A stretch of 64,000 nucleotides of DNA from Blastomyces gilchristii SLH14081 (GCF_000003855.2 NW_003101679.1:3867393-3931392); one strand, 5' to 3'. Shown: positions 52,764 through 64,000, counted from the first letter of the stretch. Made by a program: numbers and translations. The notes: generated by a model from the sequence alone, not told the origin.

Positions 52764-55039
52764 CTATACGACACTCTGTCCAGACACATCCTCAACCCCT
52801 TCGTTCCCTACTTTCCTATTTCCATCAGCAGGTGCCATCGGCCCCTCCCCGTTCACCTCCCCGCCATTTCTTTTCCGCCTCTTACTAACCGCCAGCTTCC
52901 CCTCCATCTCCCGTCGCCACGTACACTCCTCGCGAAACTCGCATATTCGGCACTTCCACGCCTCCATGACCGGCACGCCACGCGGTTGCCTGTGTCCGCG
53001 CCACCAGTGCATTTCATCGGAGAGGTAGCTGTAGAGGGAAGAAGGGTTGAAGAGGAAGGAGCGGCTGCCGAGGTATTGCATGGATTCATCGGGGTTGGAG
53101 GGCGGGGTTAAATAGGTGGCTGTTAGGACGGGAGAGAGGAGAGTGGTAAGGGCCGGGGTGTCTTGTTGGAGGTCATCTTGGGGCGGAGGGCTGGTGGTGC
53201 TGGTGGTGGCGGTATTGGCGACTGGAGGGAGGAAAGTGAGGCGGTGTTGAGATTTCATGAGTGTCCAGAGACGGGAGAGGGAGTTATGTTCGAGGAGGAT
53301 GGTCATTGAGTCTTGGCTGCTAGAAGGGAATTCTCCACCTTCTGAACCCGAAGGAGGGACATAGTCCGCATCTAGGTCTTGTGGCGCGTCGAAGAATTGT
53401 TCGTTTAGGCTGCCTACTTGTGCGATGAAGGAGTCTGAGAATGGCTTGTCGGCTTCGAGGCCATATCGTGCTGCGATGGCGTCAATGGTGACATCTTCAG
53501 AGGTAGAGAGGCGGGTGAGGAAATGATAGTATAGTTGTAGTTGGAGGTGGGTAGGGCGAAAGCCAACACTATTAACAGTTGGGATAGAACGGCTACTCTT
53601 CCCGCGCGTCTTGATATCCGTGATGTATATCTTCTTTGACGGTGGTTTCGACGTCGAAGACACCACATCCTTTTCAGGTTTCGCCACCCCAATATCAGAC
53701 AGCCTCCTCCCACCACCAGCCGGAGAAAGGAAAAATTCAGTAATCGAAGTCTGATATTCCGGAAGCAAGGCTTTAGACGTCCTGAAGTCCGCGTAACTCG
53801 CTTCTGCGGATGCCTCCAGCTCCTCATCTGGACACTCATAGGACAGCTGGTCAATTATGCCTGTCACAATTTCTCCATCAACATTCCCCCAAACTTCCAA
53901 CTCTCTAGTCATCCCCGAAACCCGCAGTGTACGCAACCCCTGTATAACATTCCATAGTCGCAGAGCCCACCCATCTTCTCTCGTCATAACCTCGACAGGG
54001 ACAGTGATATGCACCTGATCTTCTAACTCCTTATGAACCACAGTTCCCTGCTTCATCGCCGGGGTAGCCCTCTTCCGCCCAAACTTTGTCAAGGTATACC
54101 AATACTGTAACTCGCACCAGGCAGGAGAAACTAGATCTGTAACCGACAAAGCTTTCCTAGGTGGTTTCCGGAAGCGCTCAAGGGGAGACCGCATATCCGG
54201 AACCGGCATGCCATCCCCATTCATGTTCCCATCTTGAGCACCCTGGTCCGCAGCTACCTGCTTTTGTTCCCGCTCAAGCTCTCTCTGTCTCTCTCGCTCC
54301 CGTCCCTCAGGCGAATTCGGGTGCTCAGCTAAACGCTTAAGTGTCAGAAGGGTTAGCAGATTTTGTAAGAATCGCCATGGGCGGGACCAACAACGTATAC
54401 AAAGAAGAAGAAAAGAGGAATATTAATAAATAATAATGAACAAAATAAAACAAACAGATATCAAGGGGCAAACGCACCACCCCAACCGCCAATCCCCTGT
54501 TCCACCCATCCTCTACCCTTCCCGCTCCCCCACCCCGCCCTCTGCGAGATAGAATCCCACTTCTCCCTGCCCAGAACCCTAGAGACCCTATCCCTCGATA
54601 TACCCGCATGATCCTCAATATCTGTCACCGGCGGCAGCGATAAGGACTGCAGGTGTAAATCCACAGACGCCTCGGAAACATTAATCGCAGCAACAGCACT
54701 CTCTATCCCTCCACCAGCAGGGTCAGAAGATACCGCAGGGGGTGAGAGTGCAGGTGTAGCAAATGCAGAAGGAGAACCGGAACCAGAGCCAGGGCCAGAA
54801 ATTACACTCGTCCGCTCGTGGCGCTCGCCAATCCGCGCCAGCAGCAGATTCAACAGCTCCTCCTCGTCGGGGGAGAAGTCGGATCCGTAGTCGCTGCTGG
54901 CCGCGCTTTCGACTGTGTTGCTGAATGTATTCCCACCTATCAATGTGCTTTCTTGCGTCGATATTACGGGCGTTGGCGCTGTGGGGGTTTGTGGTAAGGA
55001 TAGCGAGGTGGATTTCTCGAGCACAGCTGGTTGGCTCAT
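52764..55039 (-). CDS. EXO5: Exonuclease V (Exo5/Dem1), mitochondrial
   Basis: Two exons, 55039-54478 and 54328-52764, encode 708 residues. The 149-nt intron (GTGCGT...CTAAC...TTTAG, phase 1) joins GGWG to AEHPNSPEGR. Exo5/Dem1 is a single-strand-specific bidirectional exonuclease of the PD-(D/E)XK fold with a 4Fe-4S cluster; in yeast it maintains mitochondrial DNA. Seen: SPLERFRKPPRKALSVTDLV and PAWCELQYWYTLTKFG, supplying the first cluster Cys; TVVHKELEDQVH; the nuclease core with GIIDQL, and YITDIKTRG; and a C-terminal Cys trio in WKCRICEFREECTW. The N-terminal ~190 residues are Ser/Pro-rich and disordered with an SDYGSDFSPDEEELL patch common in fungal orthologs. No canonical presequence at MSQPAVLEK, so the import signal is not obvious. 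Confidence 0.9.
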
Positions 55040-55593
55040 TTGAGAGAACTGCTGTGGTGTTTTGTGTTTTGGAACGGTTTATTTTCGATTTTATGTTTAG
55101 AGTGGGCTTTTAGGGTACTTGGTTCATGGCGACGGATGCATATCATTATGATTCATTGTTTTTGTCCTCTGGTGGTGATCCCTGGCAGTTGAACTTCGTA
55201 AATGGGAATATTTAAACAGGTTTAGGCAGGCTTAGTAATTGGCAATGTCGCGTCGGGGAGAGGAGACGCGTTTAGGATATTCAACAATTCGCGCAACGTC
55301 ATAAGAAGAGAAGGCAAGAAAGGCAGTTTATTTATCTTGTCGATTCAAAGATAACTCCATCCCCTCTTCATCTATAGGTATCAAATCTATATACATTTCT
55401 AACCATTCCCAACGTGCGTAAAGTACCCGATTGGGAGTAAAAAAATGCTATCTCATCAAACATCATATCCAACGCTACTATAAAGCCATTGAAAAGCGGG
55501 AAAAGACAAAAGAAAAAGTGAATCTAAAATGAAAGAATCCTTCAAAGGCATAGTAGCCTAGAATGGTAAAGCAGAAAAGTAGTCTTCAAAATT
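55040..55593. other. EXO5 upstream region and Mpv17-like 3' region
   Basis: 554 bases between two minus-strand genes. Holds the EXO5 promoter near 55040-55300 and 3' untranslated sequence of the Mpv17-family gene near 55593. Nothing else is recognisable. Confidence 0.6.
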
Positions 55594-57052
55594 TCAAGCA
55601 GACACTGCCGCCACAGCAGCAGTTGCAGTCGCATCACCAACCCCTACCCCTCCCCCGATCTGCCTCTTCACAGCCAGAGTTTGCGCCTGCGCCTCCTCCG
55701 CGGCCTCAACGTCCCTCGCTGCCTTCTGATTCAGCCAGCTGAGGTACGTCTGCCACCCGACCGCAATAGCACCGGCAAAAATGCTCCGAAACTGCGGATC
55801 AACGTACATGAACATAAATGCCGTGACAGCCGGCCACAGCTTAGCGCTATTCATGATGCTAGTCGGTAATGCCAGTTTGAGGCGCTCCCATGTCTCCGTA
55901 AGCGAGGTGCCGGCAAGCAAGGATTGCATAGAGAAGAAGTATGTGTTGAAGATCGGGGTGAAGCAGGTTTGGTTGATGGCTACTTTTATGAAGATTGAGA
56001 AGATGCGGGGTTTGGAGGGGAAGTTGAAGTTGTTGTGAAGGAACATGAACCTATTTAAAGAGCAGTTAGGAGAATGTTAAGTGGGAAAACAATTTATTTT
56101 CCGAACGGATTTAGTAAATGGGGGGAGAGAATCAAAAAACATACCATTTATACCCTGGCACAGCGGCCAGACCACCAACTGTCAAATGTCTAACAGTCCT
56201 CAGCGGATCATATCGTGCCATCATCCCCTCCTCTCTCTCCACCTCATCATTAGCACCCCCTTTCCCCTCCTTCTCAACCTTCTCCTTGGTTTTATCTTTA
56301 TCCTTTCCCCCACCATCTCCCACAAACAATTGCGCACTTAAATCCCCACATAAATATATAAGTAACGTACACCACAGCTGCGTCCAGTACGGTCTGCGAC
56401 TTTGCATGCGGCTGTAGAAATCTGCAGCCCGCCCGATGGGGCTTGCTTGGATGATTTGCTTAAGGGATCTAGAGGTTGTAGACGAGGATGATGACGGTTG
56501 TGCTGTGGTGGTATTATTTGTTGCTGCTGCTGCTCCTGCTGCTGCTGCTGTGGCTGTGGCGGGTACGGCGGGATCGGATGCGCTGGGGGGTACTTGAGAG
56601 GACTCGCGGGTTGAAGCTGAGACTTGTTCTTGATCTTGTTCTTGCTGCTTTATGTCTTGCGATGGAGTGAGAGGAAGGTTACTATTTCTCAACTGCTGCG
56701 AAGATGCGGTCGTGGGCAGCGGCACGTCCACTCCGTCCAACTCTTTTGGAGCCCCGGGCACATATGAAGAAGACAACTGTGAGATTGGTGGTGGAGGTAG
56801 GGGTGGAGGTGCACCCTGGGCAAAGGACGTGTTGGGATCATGATGTTGGGGCGACGGGGACATGCAAACAGACGTCGTCGAGTACTCTCTTCCCACTGTC
56901 CTCCTCCTCCTCCTCACTTCATGGGTATGATATTGGCGCCGACATGACAGGTTATCCAGCTCCCTCGTTGCTGCTGGTCGGGTTGCTGTTACTATGCTAG
57001 CAGTTGCAGCTGCGACGAGGGTTCGTGAACCGCCCGCGATTATGAGGCGCAT
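55594..57052 (-). CDS. Mpv17/PMP22-family membrane protein, mitochondrial
   Basis: Two exons, 57052-56145 and 56050-55594, encode 454 residues. The 94-nt intron (GTATGT...AATAG, phase 2) lies in VPGYKW|FMFLHNNF. Members (yeast Sym1, animal Mpv17, PXMP2) are four-helix proteins of the mitochondrial inner or peroxisomal membrane, often thought to act as channels. Family features: PYWTQLWCTLLIYLCGDL near 220; DPLRTVRHLTVGGLAAVPG; and the C-terminal signature AKLWPAVTAFMFMYVDPQF then GWQTYLSWLN. The first ~60 residues are Arg/Ser/Ala-rich without acidic stretches (RRRRTVGREYSTTS), a likely mitochondrial presequence. Residues ~70-200 are a low-complexity Pro/Ser/Thr/Ala linker, making it about twice the length of Sym1. 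It is the last gene before the right-hand repeats, 624 bases from the LTR. Confidence 0.88.
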
Positions 57053-57675
57053 TTCGTCCCCGTCTATCCTCTCTTGTCTTCTTCCACCTTCTAGTATCGT
57101 CCGTTGTGCTTACCCCTTTACGCACTGCCCGGGTTTAGTTTTACACAGAAATAGATAGGCAAAATTGAAATGAATCTCTCGTCTCCTTTCGGACTTTTGC
57201 CGGAAACCGCTTCCCCCCACTCGGCTACACTTGGCAGATGCACACGAGGGGCAGTCTATCGACGGGACGGACGGGACTGAATATACCCGCTTGCTTTCGG
57301 AGATATGATCCTTTGCACTGACAGAATATGGGCGAGAGAGACGGAGAGAATAAAATAGGAACAGGATATACGAATAAAAAGATTGGGTATAGTTAACGTC
57401 AGAGGAGTCACAAGCCCTCGGCTCTCTCTGACGGCAGCCATCGGCCAAACAAATCCGCCGAAATCCCAGCCATGTTCCCGAAAGCTACCAAGAAGGGAAG
57501 AAGAACTCCACGCTGATGCGGGATAGACCGATAGCGGTGAGATTAGGATGATGTAGATTTAACTTTAACTACATACTGACAAAGAAAAATAAGTATCCCG
57601 CTCTTCTATCGCCGAAAATCCTCTATATAGACTATATTAATCAGGCCACCTTGGTTCGCCTGGTAACTACGCCGG
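57053..57675. promoter_or_regulatory. Upstream region of the Mpv17-like gene up to the LTR
   Basis: 623 bases of normal composition between the Mpv17-like start and the copia LTR. It should contain that gene's promoter. Minus-strand open frames (57110-57448) have no domain. No specific sites recognised. Confidence 0.5.
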
Positions 57676-57766
57676 TGTTGGCCGTTACAGCCGTTGCGGT
57701 TAGCGATCCCACTAGATCACATGACCCACCACTATATTATGTTCTTGTAGATAGATCTATCAATAC
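57676..57766 (+). repeat. 5' LTR (91 bp) of the plus-strand copia element
   Basis: Starts TGTTGGCCGTTACAGCC and matches 63661-63751 at 86 of 91 positions; the five differences are all transitions. Contains GATCACATGACC, the counterpart of CACGTG in the 3' copy. The following base completes TG...CA ends. A primer-binding site is not obvious. Confidence 0.75.
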
Positions 57767-59372
57767 AACCTTCAACTATTCTACAGATTATAGCCTGAAT
57801 GACACATTTTTCTTTTTAGAACATTGCATCAACATTTTTGACACAGATAGTTCATCTTTTTTAAAAAGACTTTTACTCTTTATTAGAGATATTTCATTTT
57901 CTCTGAATCTGCTAATTAACAGATTTATATACTTTATATTTTTAAGAAAGTGTATTCTTCATTATAAAGAATATCATTTTTTTTTATATATATTTAGAAG
58001 AAGTAGAGTCATCTTAGTATGAGTAATACATCTATTACTTCAGAGTTCAGTTCAAGATTTAAAATTATATACTTCACTAAATAACTTATTAATAGAATAA
58101 TTACTTATTATCAGAAGACTTCTGACTTATAAGATAAGACTAAGATTAGTTTTTATCAGAGTATGAAATTTAATGATAAGATAATAAAGAAACTTCAGAA
58201 TAAAGAAAAACAGAGTTAATATTTATTTACAGAATTTATTTATTTTAACTTATTAAATTCTTTACTATCTCTTATTCTCAGAATACTGACTTTTAATAAT
58301 AATCTGAATCAATCTATCTATTACACTGCAGATAATCTTATAAATCTTATATAAATAATACTATAGAATTAAATAACTGCAGCTAAAATTACTTAATATC
58401 TTATTATATCTATCTCTGTATAAAGAGATATTACAAGAGATAAGTTATAAGAATACTAGAAGAAAGTTAAATATACACTAGATATTAAATCAGTGATTAT
58501 ATTTAATAACTCTAATTATAAAATCTGATATATTAATATATTAATTAATATAGAAGTTATTAATGAAACTGATATTCTATTAAAAACTTAATAAGAATTC
58601 TCTTTTATATATTATATTAACTCTGAGAAGTGAAGAATCTGTTCTAAGTCTCTATATAAATATATGCTATTAAGTCTTATTAAAAATGTTTAAATCACTA
58701 TTAAAATCTTGAAAGCTGATAATACTGCAGCTCTGTGAGATAAGATTAATATTAAATATATAATATCACTGACTGAAGAATAAGTTAATATCTTTAAGAA
58801 ATTGATAAAATTATAAGTTAAGAAGAATAATTATCTTATTTTTCAGAGATATTTTCACTATCTTATTATCTATTATAAGAAGCTCTGTCAGAGTACTGAG
58901 AATATATATTATAATCTTTTTCTTAACAATCTATAAGATTATCAAAAACTGTTTATTAAGATATATTTAAATGAGTTTTTCTTCACTGATCAGAAATCTA
59001 TTATTAATATTAATATTAATAATTTGATAAAGTAACTGATCAATTATATATTTAAAAAAAATTATTACTAAGTGAAAAAAGCAGTCTCAGACTGATTCTG
59101 TGACTGTGAAAAAGAATAAGAATAAAGATAAGAATAAAGATGAGAATAAAAGTATATCTGTATAAAAGTACACTCACTGTAGAAGATATAAATATACTGT
59201 TAACAGATATTTCATCTTACACTCTGATAAAAAGAAAAAGAAGAATGATAAGAAGAAAGAGAAGAAAAATGACTTAATAAGTTCTTAATTAGTAGTAAAT
59301 ACAGTAATTATAAAGATTGAGTTCTATTTCTCTTTCACAGTCACTGAAAAATCATTCTTTAGATCTTGATAT

Positions 59373-59612
59373 TTGAATACATGTATAAGTCTGAATATAA
59401 CAGATAAGCTTTATTCTTTCTTAAATATTAAATCTTTTAATGATAATATCTCTGTTAATTTTGTAACTGAGAGAACTAAGTTTGTTAAGAAAATTAAGAC
59501 TGTTATCTTAAAGATTGAGAGTGATGATATTAATTTACAGAATATTTACTATATTTCTAATATTACAGTTAATCTGCTCTTATTTATAAAGCTTAAAGAT
59601 CAGAGTTTCTGA
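59373..59612 (+). pseudogene. Surviving open segment of copia protease/pre-integrase region
   Basis: 79 codons without a stop inside the dead copia element. Text such as SFNDNISVNFVTERTKFVKK and NLQNIYYISNITVNLLLF matches the region after the protease active site of copia polyproteins. It is a fragment only; flanking sequence in the same frame is broken, so a product is not expected. Confidence 0.55.
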
Positions 59613-62202
59613 TTTATATTATCTTTTACTATTCTCTCATTTTTCATTTACAGAGCTCTGAATAGTGTTATTTTTCATACAGTTCAGACTGCTCAGAACA
59701 ATATATATAAGATTAATAAATAAGAGTTCAATGAGAATCTCAATTATCTGAATAAGACAGTCAAGTATATTATAATATCATATAAGTATAATTTTAACTG
59801 AAAAGTTAATCTTTCTATAACTACTGTTACTACTGTTAATAACATTGATTCTACAGTTCTGAATACAGATCTTAAGAATACAAGAATATTAAAGACTTTT
59901 TTGAACTAGTACTGTAATCTCAGTCATATTCATACTAATACTATAATTACTATAGTCAAGAATTTTCATACTGAAGTCATAATTAAAGATTCTAAGACTA
60001 AGTTCTTTTGTAAGAAATGTATTAAGACAGGTATAATATAAGATTATTTAAAAACACTAATATCTAGATCTATTCAACTCATTGAGAAGGTTCATATTAA
60101 TCTTATAGATAATAAATATATATTAAAAGATCTCTCTGATTGTCTCTTAGAGTTCTGTTAGAGAATTAAATACTGAATACTTATTATCTATAATATAACT
60201 CACTACTGTTGAGTATATTTTTTAAAGTTCAAGAATGAGACTGTTCAATACTTTGAGTTATGACTCAGATTTATAAGTAATCTCAGATATACAGTCTCTA
60301 CTTTTCTACAGACTGATATTAATAATGTTTTTCAATTCACATATATATACACAGTTATGAATTCATATAGTATTAAATGAAAATCAACAGTATTACATTT
60401 ACTACATCAGAATGATGTTTCTGAATGTGAAATCTACACTATTATAAAATGAGTTAGAGCTGCTCTTTTAAAAGATAATCTCTCTAAGAGATTCTGAGCA
60501 GATATTCTAGAGATAGTAATTATAATAATTAATAATACTCTTATATCTACAGTTCTTTACAACTTAAAATTTTGATTCTCTACTGTAGAGACTTCTGTGA
60601 TTTCAAGTTTATATAAGATTTCTTAATGTGCACTTATAAATATCTCACTGAATATAAGGTATTTTCACTGATTAAGTGCAGAGATTTTTATTCACTTGTA
60701 TGAATTTCAGAAGTCTGTGAATAAGCTTTCTTTATATATCAATTTCTATTATATCATTGAATTCAGTGATATATTAATATATTATCTATGATATTCTGAA
60801 TCTGACAAGATTATTGCTAGTAGTAATGTGAGATTTTTAATTACTGAAAAATCAGTTATTACATCTATAAAACTTATTAATTATATCATTAAATCAGAAT
60901 CTGATATTTATCTAATTAATAATAAAGATATCTCTGATATTGATAATCTGAATTCTATATAATTACAGTCTATGAAATTACTAGCTATATATACTTTAAG
61001 TCTTATTACAGATAATCTTCTAAAGTTCTATAAGAATATTACATCTCAGTCAGAGAGAGTAAAAGATTATTAAAAGAAGTTTATATAATATAAAATTACT
61101 AATCTGAAGAGATATAATATATAAAGTTTAATTTCTAAATCTGATATTCTGAGAGATAAATTGATTACTCTGAGCTATTAAGTATTTCTTAAGAAAGATA
61201 GATCTGTAGATCTGAATATTAATTCTGATAATATTTTTAAAAAATTGTATTAAGTGATTTGTAATAACTGACTTAAGAAGAGTTCTAGAGAAGAGATCTA
61301 TACTTCTATTATTATTAATACTATTAATTATATTCTTTTTATAATAGCAGCACTACATAATTGAATACTTTGTTAAGTAAATATAGTGATAATATATCTG
61401 TATAAGCATCTCACTAAGAAGATCTATATAAGATAACTTACTGAATTTAAGATGGATTTGCTGAAAATACTTGTCTGCATAGTTAAGAATAGTTTATACA
61501 GTCTGAACTCTGCAGTAAAGATCTGATATAATTACTTAATAGCTCTATTAAGTAATCTTGAATTTACAGTCAGTATCTATAATTCAGTACTCTAATATTA
61601 TATATTCAGATATCATCTCTATATAATAATCTATATTAATAATTTTAACATTATATTCAAGATTTCTGAGAATGCTGATTAACTAGTGAGTATACTTAGT
61701 AAGAAATTAAAAGTCAAGAATCTATATCAGCTAATTAAGTATTTGAGTATAAAAGTTAATTATTCAGACAAAGAAATTGATTTAATATATTATTAATATA
61801 TTAAATATCTTATTAAAGATTTGTATCTTAATAATACAGTTATTATTAAAATATTAATAAAGAATAAATTCTATATTAATAATTTCTCTATATCTGAGAA
61901 AGAGACTGATTTTATTATTATTATTATTATTATTCTTTTATTATACTTATATACAAGCAGAGCTTATAATGAGTTCTTGTATAATGTTAAATACAGGTCA
62001 AGTGTTAATTATACAGAAGAAAATACAGATGTTGAAATCATGTCAAGATAATAAGAACATAGAAAAATACAAAGAAGTGACAATTAGATACATGTGATAA
62101 TAACTTCTCAGCTCAGAAACATAAAGCAATTCATTGAAGCAATTTGTACACCTCTGTATTTATTAGAAACCTGAGGTGCTTGAGTTCCGGATTTAATATA
62201 TT

Positions 62203-62289
62203 CTCTGTGAGTTTTGAACTCACGTGTCTTGGTTTCTCACGCCAAGGCACTACCGGGTGGCCGCATTAATCATTCGGCCACCGGGGCAG
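62203..62289 (-). ncRNA. tRNA-like Pol III promoter segment (SINE-type head)
   Basis: On the minus strand the segment begins GCCCCGGTGGCCGAATGATT, resembling the 5' part and A box of Leu/Ser-type tRNAs. About 55 bases on, GTGAGTTCAAAACTCAC forms a perfect T-arm with a B-box-like core. The hairpin CTTGG...CCAAG lies between. The acceptor stem does not close and no normal anticodon arm forms, so it is not a functional tRNA. It is best seen as the head of a tRNA-derived SINE running leftwards to about 62050. It directly abuts the 502-bp TA element. Confidence 0.45.
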
Positions 62290-62293
62290 ACTA

Positions 62294-62795
62294 GACTGGC
62301 CGCCAGGACTATAAATTTCATATTTGATCTCATTTAATCTGGTCTCATACATTTCTTGGCGTGAATCTCACTGAGACTGGCTATTAAAAAAACATGTAAA
62401 GTGACTATATATCAGATCTTAAAATGAAACCATGACTTGAAAAAAATAAGAAAGTGATCTCATTTAATCTCATTTAGTCTCATTCTTAGCATAAAGTTAC
62501 TATTTTTAGACATTTTAAGGTTTTTTTTAAATTATTTTTAATTTTTTAAAAAGTAACACTTTTTGATAATACTTAAATAAGATTTAAAGTTATTTAAAGC
62601 AATAAAAATAATTTAAATTGAGAAGTGAAAATCATAATCTTATTTGAAAAATGTAATAAGAGTAGACAGTAAGTCTCACTGAGATAGTATAAGACTACTA
62701 TTTAATGTTAAAACTATGTAATAAGATCAGTTAAATTAGTAATAAGACTATTAAAAAATCTGATTCTAGTCTCAGACACAGTCACACGGTCAGTT
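62294..62795 (+). mobile_element. 502-bp TA-flanked non-autonomous DNA element, copy 2
   Basis: Same length and same orientation as 7640-8141, flanked by TA at 62292-62293 and 62796-62797. Begins GACTGGCCGCCAGGAC and ends GTCACACGGTCAGT-T. It lies within the copia relic, splitting its RT/RNase H part. The interior is A/T-richer than copy 1 at many sites where copy 1 has G or C. No open frame. Confidence 0.65.
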
Positions 62796-63660
62796 TAGAG
62801 TAGACTGATTTCATAATTCAGTGATATTAACATGATATGAGTTATTTATAATATCTTGCAGTTAAAACATATTCTGATATTACTTATACTATCTTACTAC
62901 TCACTTAATGAAATATTGATTTAATATCTTAATATTGAAAGACTCTATTACATATTATATATTATTTAAAAGAGATTATAAATCTGAGTATTTTCTACAG
63001 ATATAATCTGTATGAGAGATCTGTTTCTACTGATCTTTCTATCTCTATTAATCTTTTCATTTCTTCTGATTTCTCTGATGATTTCTATCTACTCTTCAGC
63101 TACTCAAATTCTGATTAAGTCAGTCTCTTGAATAGTAATAGAAAATCAATATTCAGCTATATTTTTAAACTCACAGACAGCTCAATTTTATAATATTCAG
63201 TAAAACAATCTTGTATATCTCTAAGTTTCAATGAGACTGAATATATAACTCTTAGTAAGATAGTTTATAAAGTAATATAAATTCAGAATCTTATAATTAA
63301 GCTTAACTTTATTACTATATCTCTGATACAGATTCTTACTAATAATAAGAGTATTATAGATCTTACAAAGATAACAGTTATTATAGTCTAAAGTAAGTAT
63401 ATTAACACATATTTTCATTTTTTATATTAACAGTTGAATCAGAGAATTATTGATTTAGAATATATTCTCATTACTTAGATGATAGTAAATGAACTTACTA
63501 AACTTTTAAATACTATGATATTTATATAATTCATGATTTTACTAGATCTTACAGATGTAAAAGTTGAGAATGTTTAATTTTACATTTGTATTTGGTTTTG
63601 ACAGACTATCTTAGTGATTTGAGTGTTTTTGTATATGATTCTTGTTATCTTAAGAGAGAG

Positions 63661-63751
63661 TGTTAACTGTTACAGCTGTTGCGGTTAGCGATCCCACTAG
63701 ATCACGTGACCCACCACTATATTATGTTCTTGTAGATAGATCTATCAATAC
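63661..63751 (+). repeat. 3' LTR (91 bp) of the plus-strand copia element
   Basis: Starts TGTTAACTGTTACAGCTG right after the purine run at 63650-63660, and contains GATCACGTGACC. Sequence after 63751 (TGTTGAGAGTCCCGCGG) no longer follows the 5' copy, and no target-site duplication matching the bases before 57676 is seen. A later insertion at this LTR edge is likely. Confidence 0.7.
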
Positions 63752-64000
63752 TGTTGAGAGTCCCGCGGTTGATCGGCCCTTCTACCAGCAGTGCGCTGGT
63801 GGTGATTGAGCTCTTTGCCTCAGTAGCCTACAGGTTATGAGACTGTTGAGCGTGAGCCCCACTGTGGTCAACATGCATGAGTTCAATCTCAGAATGGACT
63901 TAAAAATTCCTAACAAATACTCTGAACATTTTAACAGTGCCAAGAGACATTCCAGGAGTGTGCCCTAGAAGTCCCGTGAGCCCTAGAACTGAGTGGTCCA
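63752..64000 (+). repeat. Normal-GC insert with tRNA-like boxes, cut by window end
   Basis: Composition jumps from AT-rich to mixed at 63752. Within it, TAGCCTACAGGTTATGAG (63821) resembles a Pol III A box, and GAGTTCAATCTCA (63877) a B box, about 56 bases apart, then an A/T-rich tail region. This fits a tRNA-derived SINE or another repeat inserted at the LTR end. It is not a clean tRNA. The right end is outside the window. Confidence 0.4.

Larger units (their letters stand above)
57676..63752 (+). mobile_element. Ty1/copia-type retrotransposon relic (plus strand)
   Basis: About 6.1 kb between short LTRs, heavily mutated. In plus-strand order: gag end with a Cys/His-containing segment followed by Lys repeats at 59164-59285; protease/gag-pre-integrase region at 59373-59612; integrase from about 59950 (KFFCKKC, then KVHINLIDNKYILKDLSD at about 60090) to 60600 (SKRFxADI); reverse transcriptase at about 61430-61900 (KMDLLKILVCIVKNSLYSL, then IIYINNFNII for the YVDD region); RNase H end at 63445-63580 (NELTKLLNTM). 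A purine run TTAAGAGAGAG directly precedes the 3' LTR. The RNase H region is split by the TA element at 62294 and the tRNA-like segment. At least seven Trp positions read TGA. No function remains. Confidence 0.78.

Noticed and set aside
62203..62289. Functional tRNA-Leu or tRNA-Ser gene
   Set aside because: Acceptor arms do not pair and the anticodon arm has no 7-base loop; only promoter boxes and the T-arm are preserved.

Overview
This window is nuclear DNA of a filamentous ascomycete. Three things point to that: short introns (about 52-190 nt) with GT...CTRAY...YAG signals, a pentafunctional AROM gene, and a sharp two-part base composition. Protein style and the alternation of a normal-GC gene island with very AT-rich, repeat-mutated DNA suggest Eurotiomycetes, probably Onygenales (Blastomyces/Emmonsia-like). 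The genus is inference only.

Layout. Positions 1-17263 are an AT-rich graveyard of degenerate transposons. An unassigned A/T-rich block is followed by a Ty3/gypsy relic on the minus strand with ~245-bp LTRs. That relic is broken by a LINE-like relic (plus strand) and by a 502-bp TA-flanked DNA element. A ~6-kb Ty1/copia relic on the minus strand with ~96-bp LTRs comes next. Positions 17264-57675 are a gene island holding eleven intron-containing protein genes. Positions 57676-64000 are AT-rich again: a Ty1/copia relic (plus strand) with ~91-bp LTRs carries a second copy of the 502-bp TA element and a tRNA-like (SINE-like) segment, and a second tRNA-like segment lies at the window end.

Genes in order: SH3/single-TM protein (+), OPT transporter (-), RAVE subunit RAV1 (-), SFI1 (-), a 59-residue NDUFAF8-like complex I assembly factor (+), cytosolic isoleucyl-tRNA synthetase (-), USO1/p115 tether (-), RAT1 exoribonuclease (+), AROM/ARO1 (+), EXO5 exonuclease V (-), Mpv17/PMP22-family protein (-). 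Exon structures were worked out by hand from splice signals, and all listed phases close correctly. The genes are housekeeping functions (vacuolar acidification, spindle pole, respiration, translation, secretion, RNA turnover, aromatic amino acids, mitochondrial DNA) and do not form a pathway cluster. SFI1/NDUFAF8-like and USO1/RAT1 are divergent pairs with shared upstream regions. ARO1 and the Ile-tRNA synthetase gene each have a perfect TGAGTCA (Gcn4/CpcA-type) site upstream, a plausible shared control by amino-acid starvation.

No clearly new biological system was found. The most unusual signals are the mutation pattern in the repeats (CpC/CpG loss with CpA retained, Trp codons becoming TGA), two equal-length 502-bp TA-flanked elements at opposite ends of the window, and tRNA-like Pol III promoter segments beside them.
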